DNA of 64,000 bases from Chromohalobacter beijerinckii (lineage in GTDB: Bacteria > Pseudomonadota > Gammaproteobacteria > Pseudomonadales > Halomonadaceae), in assembly GCF_023061185.1 (NCBI RefSeq), contig NZ_JAKGAK010000015.1, positions 22,951-86,950 of the forward strand, in the 5' to 3' direction. Of this stretch, positions 58,130-64,000 are shown in pieces. Every line of letters begins with the position of its first letter. The stretch's first letter is position 1. The translations under genes were made by a program, and so were the position numbers. The notes under the pieces are model-generated. The model was not told the DNA's origin and did no database searches. It saw only the letters and a program-made list of their open reading frames with translations.

Positions 58130-58756
58130 TTAACGTGCTAGCTCGGGATTGAGCGTGTAAGTACCCATCACGCTGGCTTGTTCGATGACATGTCCTTGCA
58201 TGGCTTCGAGGACTTCATCACCGGTAAACTCGCCCTGAAGGCCCAGCGAGGCGACATCCAACGCATAGACGGTGAAGTGATAGCGGTGTACCAAGGTATC
58301 GTTCCACGGCGGGCATGGCCCATCATATCCCCCGTAGATACCTTCGAGTTGTTCGTCGTCGGCGAAGAAGTCCGTGTAGCTATTGATGCCGCGTACGCCC
58401 TTGCCGGTTTCGCCCGGCGCCTTGCCCATGGGCACGACTCCGTCGGCATCTTCGCCTTCGTCGATGCCGCTCACTTCCGCCGGAATGTCGATCAATACCC
58501 AGTGGTAGAAATCGGCTCGAGGCAGATCGACCGGTACGCTTCGCCCTTCCTGGTTGACGCCGGTAGGGTCCGTGGGTGCATCCGTATCGACCACCAACAA
58601 CGCGAGGCTACGCGTCCCGGCGGGCACATCGTGCCAACGAACACGCGGGTTGCGATTGTCACTGAAACGAAGGTGCTGCTCGGGATCGGGAATGGCGAAC
58701 GCAAAGCGTTCGGGAATAGCTTCACCGTCGATGATGTCCTGCACGTCGATGCGCAT
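58130..58756 (-). CDS. YbhB/YbcL-family (PEBP) protein
   Basis: Phosphatidylethanolamine-binding-like protein of 208 residues. Family motifs: NRNPRVRWHDVPAGTRSLALLVVDTDAP (ligand pocket, residues 34-61), FYHWVLIDIPAEV with the conserved His, GINSYTDFF, GPCPPWNDTLVHRYHFTVYAL. ATG 58756 follows AGGAGG at perfect spacing. No signal peptide, so cytoplasmic. Inserted acidic loop (GIDEGEDADGVVP) makes it longer than E. coli YbhB (158 residues). Function in bacteria unknown. Confidence 0.87.
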   Translation of the reverse strand: MRIDVQDIIDGEAIPERFAFAIPDPEQHLRFSDNRNPRVRWHDVPAGTRSLALLVVDTDAPTDPTGVNQEGRSVPVDLPRADFYHWVLIDIPAEVSGIDEGEDADGVVPMGKAPGETGKGVRGINSYTDFFADDEQLEGIYGGYDGPCPPWNDTLVHRYHFTVYALDVASLGLQGEFTGDEVLEAMQGHVIEQASVMGTYTLNPELAR

Positions 58757-58862
58757 GCGGCTGCCTCCTGGTAGTCCGTGGCGAAGAAGATGACGTCCCT
58801 CAGTTTGGCACATCCATGAGGTGATGCGCATAGGACGAACGGCGCGCCCATACTCGATGCCA

Positions 58863-59570
58863 CTAGTGGCACAACGAGATGCCGCGCATGCCAAAATGGA
58901 AATGGTTGGCATGCGCGGCATTGTAATCCGGCCCTAGGGTAGTCCCGAACACGTCACAGGCGCCGTCGCGTACACGATGCAGGAAATTAGCCGCGTCATC
59001 ATCGCCCTCCCAGTCGTCGAGCACGGACACACGGCGTCCGTCCGCTATCCGAAAAGCCGCTACATCGAGCGCTTCCGCAGTGGCATGGTCGCTGCGTCGG
59101 GCATTGTCGCGATGATAGATGTTGCGGCACGCGAAGCTTCCTAGATGACGTACCGACGCCACCGACTCACCAAACACCTCCCGCGCGGCCGGTTGCAGGC
59201 GTTGACGCTCGAACAACGCCCAGGCCACTACCAGCGGACAGCTGGCCACGAAGCTGGTATTGAAATCGACGCCGGCATGGCGCACGCGCACCACGTTTTT
59301 AAGTGGGCAGCCGGCAACGGGGATGTAATCCTCCAGCGGCGTGTAATTCAGCGTACCGGCAGGCGCGGAGTCGAGAACATTGCGGCATGCCTCGCGACTC
59401 CCCTTGAGCTGGCGCAACTTCCACTGCGTGACGGGGGTCAACGGGTCTTCGATGTGCAAGGGCTGAAAGGGATTCCAGGCACGAGGGACTGTCCAGACGT
59501 CCTTATCCAGAGCGATACCTGCAGCAATCACGGCGAAACTCAACGCGAGGAAGGCAAGCGACGGTTTCAT
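58863..59570 (-). CDS. Extensin-like C-terminal family protein
   Basis: Exported protein of 235 residues. The N-terminal hydrophobic segment MKPSLAFLALSFAVIAAGIAL is a signal peptide or anchor. Family features: SCPLVVAWALFERQRLQPAAREVFGE, SFACRNIYHR (conserved Cys), SDHATAEALDVAAFRIADG (metal-site-like His and Asp), and the C-terminal FGTTLGPDYNAAHANHFHFGMRG, all typical of the extensin-like (COG3921) domain related to M15 peptidases. ATG 59570 has GGGAGC five bases upstream. Likely acts in the periplasm on the cell wall; the substrate is unknown. Confidence 0.83.
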   Translation of the reverse strand: MKPSLAFLALSFAVIAAGIALDKDVWTVPRAWNPFQPLHIEDPLTPVTQWKLRQLKGSREACRNVLDSAPAGTLNYTPLEDYIPVAGCPLKNVVRVRHAGVDFNTSFVASCPLVVAWALFERQRLQPAAREVFGESVASVRHLGSFACRNIYHRDNARRSDHATAEALDVAAFRIADGRRVSVLDDWEGDDDAANFLHRVRDGACDVFGTTLGPDYNAAHANHFHFGMRGISLCH

Positions 59571-59695
59571 GGCGCTCCCGGCATGGTGCAAAGCCTACAG
59601 TGTAGAGAACGCCAGCGCGCATATGACGATCATCCTGTGAGGCATATGAATTTGACCGATACTGTATGTACCCTCGATCTGAAAGGAGAACCATC

Positions 59696-60124
59696 ATGCC
59701 ACGCTGGATTCCACTCGCTTTCATCGCTGGCTTCTTCGCCGTGCTGTGCTTCCATCAGCCCATGGCGGGCTTGTTGCACGCCTACGCCATCGTGCCGTTT
59801 GCACCCTATGGCATGACAGCCGTCCCACCCCTGGGTATTCCTCAGTGGCTGTCGGCGAGCTTCTGGGGCGGTGTATGGGGGATCGTCATGCTGTGGATAT
59901 TCACGCGTTTCCACGTCACGACCGGGCTGTGGTGGAAAAGCGTGTTGTTCGGCGGTATCGCCTTGACACTCGTGGCGCTGTTCATTGTCTTTCCGCTCAA
60001 GGGGCGCGGCCTCAACCTCGCCGGGTTCCCCATCGGCTTTTTGGTCAATGGCGCCTGGGGCATGGGCATCTGGGTCTTCGCACGCTGCTTCGGGCTTTGG
60101 AGAGTCTCACCACGGTCAACATGA
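59696..60124 (+). CDS. Four-helix membrane protein of unknown function
   Basis: Inner-membrane protein of 142 residues with four hydrophobic helices: IPLAFIAGFFAVLCFHQPMAGLL, ASFWGGVWGIVMLWIFT, SVLFGGIALTLVALFIVFPL and GFLVNGAWGMGIWVFARCF. ATG 59696 has AAAGGAG eight bases before it. I do not recognise a named family with certainty; short hypothetical membrane proteins with this FHQP and GGVWGI pattern are common in proteobacteria. Stands alone, divergent from the extensin-like gene. Confidence 0.75.
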   Translation: MPRWIPLAFIAGFFAVLCFHQPMAGLLHAYAIVPFAPYGMTAVPPLGIPQWLSASFWGGVWGIVMLWIFTRFHVTTGLWWKSVLFGGIALTLVALFIVFPLKGRGLNLAGFPIGFLVNGAWGMGIWVFARCFGLWRVSPRST

Positions 60125-60307
60125 TCAACCCCACAACAAGGTGACCAGCAACGCCGATACGCCCACGATCAACGCGGTGAGCACGGCGATGCTCACCAGC
60201 CGATTCAACCAATCATCGACGCTGCCCCGGGAACGCACGGGGCCTCGTCTCTGACGACGAGTGGCACCTTGACGTCGCCGTCTACCTGCTTTGGCCACTT
60301 GGGGCAT
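60125..60307 (-). CDS. Small single-helix membrane protein
   Basis: 60 residues: a very basic N-terminal half (KAGRRRRQGATRRQRR) and one C-terminal transmembrane helix (LVSIAVLTALIVGVSALLVTLL). ATG 60307 has GGAG six bases upstream. The stop abuts the end of the convergent membrane-protein gene. Length and composition fit a real small membrane protein with its N-terminus inside; the function is unknown. It could also be chance coding. Confidence 0.5.
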   Translation of the reverse strand: MPQVAKAGRRRRQGATRRQRRGPVRSRGSVDDWLNRLVSIAVLTALIVGVSALLVTLLWG

Positions 60308-60373
60308 TCCTCACTCCGTGCATGCAATATTGCTTACCATAAGAGGTGACGCGCGTTTCCACCAGAGCCAACC

Positions 60374-60403
60374 TATAACGCCCGGCCAAAGCCGGGCGTT
60401 ATA
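60374..60403. terminator. Perfect hairpin after the BCCT gene
   Basis: Thirteen-bp perfect stem TATAACGCCCGGC with its complement around CAAA, 19 bp after the transporter stop. No T-run follows on either strand. Confidence 0.55.
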
Positions 60404-60422
60404 GGCGTCGTCAAGTGACGTA

Positions 60423-62057
60423 TTATCCGCCTTCACGCGTATTGATACGCCGGTTGACCACATTCGGGGCGCGACGATATCGCTCGGCATCGGCCAATGT
60501 TTCGGCTTCAAAGGCGTCGGCGCCGACCGGGGTCTCACCGTGACGATGGTAGAGCGAGGTCAGCATTGCCTTGCGGTCCGCTCGCAACTCCTTGATCAAG
60601 ACGATAATCATGCCATAGAGAATGAAGGTAAATGGCAATGCCGCCAGCACCGCAGCGGATTGCAGCCCGTTCAAGCCCCCTGCAACCAGCAAGGTGAGAC
60701 AGATCGCGGCGATCAACACGCCCCATATAATCCGCTTCACCAAGGGCGGGTTCAGCGAGCCGCCATCGGTCATCTGCGAGACGATATACGTCGCCGAGTC
60801 GGCGGACGTCACCAGGAAGATGAAGATCAAAAACAGCGCCACCACCGACAGCACGTTGGAGAATGGCATCAAGTTGAACATTTGGAACAGCGCCACGGTG
60901 ATATTGTCAGCGGTTGCCGAGGCCAACCCGACATCGCCGGTCAACTCCATGTTGAGCGCCGCACCGCCGAAGACACCGATCCATAGGCAGGCCAGCAGCG
61001 GTGGCACGAACAAGACGCCGAACACGTATTCCTTGATGGTCCGCCCGCGCGAGACACGCGCCACGAAGGTGCCCACGAACGGCGACCAGGCGATGACCCA
61101 AGCCCAGTAGAAAATCGTCCAGTTGCTCGCCCAAGTGTTATCGCTATACGGCGCGATACGCAGGCTCATCCCCACGATGTTTTGCAGGTAATCACCGATG
61201 CCCAGGGTGATGGTTTCGAGAATGGCCACGGTGGGGCCCGTGAACAGCACGTAGAACATCAACGCGAAGCACAGCGCCATGTTGAGGTTGGAAAGGCGCT
61301 TGATGCCCTTGTCCAGCCCCGACCAGGTGGAGACCATGTAACACAAAAACATCGCCCCCATGATGATGAACTGCCACGTCATGCCCTCTTCGACACCGAA
61401 GACCGCATGCAGGCCGCCGTTGATCTGCAGCACCGCCAGACCGATGGAGGTCGCCACCCCCATCACCGTCGCGACCACGGCAAAGACATCCAGCGCCGGT
61501 CCCAGCTTGCGCATCTTGGGACGCTTGGCGGTCATGCTCGAAAGCACGTTGGACACCAGTCCCGCCTGACCCTTGCGGAACTGATAATAGGCGATGATCA
61601 GCCCGACCACGGAAAACGCGGCCCACTGATGAATGCCCCAATTGAAGAAGCTGTATTGAATGGCATAGCGTGCCGCTTCCTCGGTGCCGCCTTCCATGTC
61701 ACCGTAAGGTGGCTCGAGAAAGTGTGTCATCGGCTCGGCCATGCCATAAAATACCAACCCGACGCCAAACCCCGCCGCCAGCAGCATGCTGATCCACGAG
61801 AAAAAGCTGTAGGAGGGTGAGCTATCCTGTGGCCCCAGGCGGATCTTGCCGTACTTGCTAAAGGCCAGCGTCAGCAGGAACACCACGAACCCGAAGACCG
61901 AGAACAGGTAAAACCACCCAAAATAGTGTGAAATGGCTGATAATGCCGTTGATGCCGCCTCACCAAAGCCCTCGGGAAAGGCCGCACCAATGGCGACCAG
62001 AACCGCAATGATCAGGGCGGAGACGATAAATACGTATTGCCTTCCAATATTGGCCAT
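60423..62057 (-). CDS. BCCT-family transporter
   Basis: Betaine/carnitine/choline-type secondary carrier, 544 residues with twelve predicted helices. Family motifs: the glycine stretch GFGVGLVFYGMAEP (TM3, sodium-coupled betaine type), and the signature WAWVIAWSPFVGTFVARVSR (TM8). In BetP the substrate box reads WAWWISW; here the second Trp is Val, which suggests a changed substrate pocket, so I do not name the substrate. The short tail (about 50 residues past the last helix) lacks the long regulatory helix of BetP. Osmolyte uptake fits a halophilic host. Confidence 0.9.
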   Translation of the reverse strand: MANIGRQYVFIVSALIIAVLVAIGAAFPEGFGEAASTALSAISHYFGWFYLFSVFGFVVFLLTLAFSKYGKIRLGPQDSSPSYSFFSWISMLLAAGFGVGLVFYGMAEPMTHFLEPPYGDMEGGTEEAARYAIQYSFFNWGIHQWAAFSVVGLIIAYYQFRKGQAGLVSNVLSSMTAKRPKMRKLGPALDVFAVVATVMGVATSIGLAVLQINGGLHAVFGVEEGMTWQFIIMGAMFLCYMVSTWSGLDKGIKRLSNLNMALCFALMFYVLFTGPTVAILETITLGIGDYLQNIVGMSLRIAPYSDNTWASNWTIFYWAWVIAWSPFVGTFVARVSRGRTIKEYVFGVLFVPPLLACLWIGVFGGAALNMELTGDVGLASATADNITVALFQMFNLMPFSNVLSVVALFLIFIFLVTSADSATYIVSQMTDGGSLNPPLVKRIIWGVLIAAICLTLLVAGGLNGLQSAAVLAALPFTFILYGMIIVLIKELRADRKAMLTSLYHRHGETPVGADAFEAETLADAERYRRAPNVVNRRINTREGG

Positions 62058-62265
62058 GCAGCTATCCTCTTAGTCTCCGACGATACGGTGCCTCATGCAC
62101 CTCTCGGGTTCTTATCACCGAGCTAGGCAAGCCTGCAATGGCCCATGGAACCAAAGCCAGGCACATGAGACCAAACGACAACGATGGCAAAACCGAAGCT
62201 GCACGACCATAACCGTTTTTTATATTTAAGCAAATAAGCCATTAAATTTTCTTGAAGAGCCTGTT

Positions 62266-62859
62266 ATGCCGTCACCGACCCGCCTGGCATCCGCCACCGC
62301 TTGGCTTGAACGTCTCTCGCATTCACGGCACGCCTTGTCGCTTTTGTTTTTCGCCTCAGTGCTGGAAACCCTCCTGGTTCCGATTCCCATCGAGACCATT
62401 CTGATTCCCTGGATGCTGGCCCAGCCACGTCGCAAATGGCGCCTGGCAAGCGTCGCGCTGGCCGGTAACTTGGCCGCCGCCTGCATCGGCTACACCCTGG
62501 GGGCCTGGGCATTGAACACTTGGGGAACGACGCTCATTCCTTTGTTCGGTGGCCAGGAAGCTTATGCCGCCTTTCAGACGCGCATGGACAGCGACGGCTT
62601 TATGGCGGTGCTCGCGGTGGGCATTATCCCCATCCCCTTTCAGATCGCCATGCTCGCCGCCGGCTCGAGTGGCTATCCGCTTATACTTTTCTTGCTGGCC
62701 GCCTTGCTGGCGCGGGGCGTGCGTTATTTCGGTCTCGCCTTGCTGGTGCATTTCGCCGGCGATGCGGCCCTCTCGCTATGGCGTCGCCATGCACGTCCCA
62801 TCGGCGCGTTGGGTATCGCACTATTCGGCGCGTGGCTCTGGCTTCAGTTCATGCCATGA
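62266..62859 (+). CDS. YqaA-like (DedA/VTT family) membrane protein
   Basis: Inner-membrane protein of 197 residues with about four to five helices. Recognised by FFASVLETLLVPIPIETILIPWMLAQPRR at the N-terminus, GYTLGAWALNTWG in the middle and the re-entrant VLAVGIIPIPFQIAMLAAGSSGYPLILFLLAALLARGVRYFG stretch, typical of YqaA/DedA proteins that include lipid scramblases and drug-resistance membrane proteins. The role here is unknown. An AT-rich promoter region lies upstream. Confidence 0.85.
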   Translation: MPSPTRLASATAWLERLSHSRHALSLLFFASVLETLLVPIPIETILIPWMLAQPRRKWRLASVALAGNLAAACIGYTLGAWALNTWGTTLIPLFGGQEAYAAFQTRMDSDGFMAVLAVGIIPIPFQIAMLAAGSSGYPLILFLLAALLARGVRYFGLALLVHFAGDAALSLWRRHARPIGALGIALFGAWLWLQFMP

Positions 62860-62979
62860 GCGCCATGCATGGATTCACCATACCGTGAGCGTACCGGCTA
62901 ACCTTGAGTTATGCCCTCGCCACCCCCACAGATAGGAAATATTGAGGACGCTAACGTTCACCCTATCCAAGAGGCCATC

Positions 62980-63975
62980 ATGAGCCGACTCTCGCAGATT
63001 CCTCTGTCCGTGCTCGATCTCGCACCGATCTCGCATGACGGAACGCCCGCCGAAACCTTCGAACGTACGGTCGATCTCGCCCAGCTGACCGATACCCTGG
63101 GCTACAACCGTTATTGGCTGGCCGAGCACCACAACATCGACGGCATCGCCAGCGCCGCCACATCCTTGCTCATCGGCCATGTCGCCAGCAAGACGCAACG
63201 CATCCGCGTGGGCAGTGGCGGCATCATGCTGCCGAACCATCCGCCGCTAGTGGTCGCCGAACAATTCGGCACGCTGGAAACGCTCTACCCGGGACGCATC
63301 GACCTGGGCCTGGGACGCGCGCCCGGCTCCGATGGTGTGACCATGCAGGCCATGCGCCGCAACCCACGCGCCGGCGTCAATGACTTTCCCGACCGCCTGG
63401 CCGAACTACGCGGCTACCTGGGCGATGCCCTGCCCGATCAGCGCGTCAAGGCGATTCCCGGTCAGGGCACGCATGTACCGCTATGGCTGCTGGGCTCCAG
63501 CGACTTCAGCGCGCGCCTCGCCGCACAGCTCGGCCTGCCGTTTGCCTTCGCCGGCCAGTTCGCGCCGGGCTATATGCTCGAAGCCATCCAGCTCTATCGG
63601 CAAATGTTCCAACCTTCAGAGGTGCTGGACGCGCCTTATGTGATGCTAGGCATCCCACTGGTCGCCGCCGACAGCGACGCGCACGCACAGTATCTGGCCA
63701 CCACCCAGCAGCAGAAGTTTCTCAACCTGATCCGCGGCAAGAGCACGCGGACTCTGCCGCCCGTCGAAGCACTCGACTGGTCGCCTCAGGAACGCGCCAT
63801 GGTCAGCCAGAACCTCGGCGCCTCCATTGTCGGCGGACCCGATACGATCCGGGACGAACTCGAGAACTTCCTGGCGCAGACCCAAGCCGACGAACTGATG
63901 ATCAACGGTGATTTCTACGACCATGACGACCGCCGTCGTTCGTACGAGATTCTCGCCGATGTCTGGAAGGGCTAA
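62980..63975 (+). CDS. LLM-class flavin-dependent oxidoreductase (YhbW/MsnO8-like)
   Basis: Bacterial luciferase-like monooxygenase of 331 residues. Motifs: [14 protein letters not shown] at the N-terminus, [29 protein letters not shown] (about residues 38-66), [49 protein letters not shown] and [32 protein letters not shown] near the C-terminus. AGAGG precedes ATG 62980. The substrate is unknown; YhbW-type members are often annotated as luciferase-like without known function. The gene is complete, 25 bp from the window end. Confidence 0.9.
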   Translation: MSRLSQIPLSVLDLAPISHDGTPAETFERTVDLAQLTDTLGYNRYWLAEHHNIDGIASAATSLLIGHVASKTQRIRVGSGGIMLPNHPPLVVAEQFGTLETLYPGRIDLGLGRAPGSDGVTMQAMRRNPRAGVNDFPDRLAELRGYLGDALPDQRVKAIPGQGTHVPLWLLGSSDFSARLAAQLGLPFAFAGQFAPGYMLEAIQLYRQMFQPSEVLDAPYVMLGIPLVAADSDAHAQYLATTQQQKFLNLIRGKSTRTLPPVEALDWSPQERAMVSQNLGASIVGGPDTIRDELENFLAQTQADELMINGDFYDHDDRRRSYEILADVWKG

Positions 63976-64000
63976 GCTAAGCCCCGCCACCCATCTGTCC

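Overview
This 64 kb window is a dense stretch of bacterial chromosome with high GC and third positions rich in G/C. Gene content and the closest recognisable relatives (glrK-qseG-glrR, metE/metR, nrdAB with a two-ATP-cone NrdA, DUF47-pit, rnm-yciB-yciI, a BCCT osmolyte carrier, TctA, REP-like repeats) point to a gammaproteobacterium of the Halomonadaceae (Halomonas/Chromohalobacter type). This placement is inferred from gene content alone. No rRNA, tRNA, CRISPR array, prophage or intact insertion sequence was seen.

Layout. 1-2.7 kb: the 3' part of a TctA transporter gene, then an AbiE-type toxin-antitoxin pair behind a palindromic operator. 2.8-7.7 kb: xseA and the glrK-qseG-glrR signalling operon (minus strand). 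7.7-8.6 kb: no protein gene, but a strong sigma54 promoter, a string of hairpins and an intrinsic terminator, which I read as a candidate sigma54-dependent RNA in the position glmY occupies in E. coli. 8.6-13.9 kb: argA, pit and its DUF47 partner, a CYTH triphosphatase and a voltage-gated K+ channel with a zinc ribbon. 14-21.5 kb: yciO, a MITE-like palindromic element, rnm, yciB, yciI, a cluster of three DnaA boxes, mnmC, ligA and yheU. 21.5-25.5 kb: a 2-hydroxycarboxylate transporter divergent from a CitA/CitB-type two-component system. 25.5-34 kb: a REP doublet, zipA, smc, a LexA-like protease without a DNA-binding domain, yigZ, dusC and lpxT. 34-36.4 kb: two tandem membrane diguanylate cyclases. 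36.7-42 kb: DoxX, a UDG-family protein, gloA, tag, a membrane hydrolase, azoR and an MliC lipoprotein. 42-47.8 kb: metE/metR and rstBA. 48-53.8 kb: nrdAB, with NrdR and DnaA sites in its promoter, and gnd. 53.8-64 kb: a LysR regulator divergent from hglS, a repeat element between convergent genes, a VanX-like dipeptidase, a 40-residue gene, envelope proteins, a BCCT transporter, a YqaA membrane protein and a luciferase-like oxidoreductase.

How the genes work together. Three sensor-regulator systems (GlrK/GlrR, CitA/CitB-type, RstB/RstA) and two c-di-GMP cyclases are signalling modules. The CitA/B pair probably controls the divergent carboxylate carrier. MetR probably controls metE, and the LysR protein may control hglS. 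DNA maintenance is well represented (xseA, ligA, smc, tag, the UDG-family protein, nrdAB), and two intergenic regions carry DnaA-box-like sequences.

Best leads: the sigma54 transcript at 7860-8331, the DnaA-box triplet at 16931-16978, the LexA-like protein at 30900-31373, the AbiE operator, and two palindromic mobile-looking elements, one of which carries the stop codons of both flanking genes.
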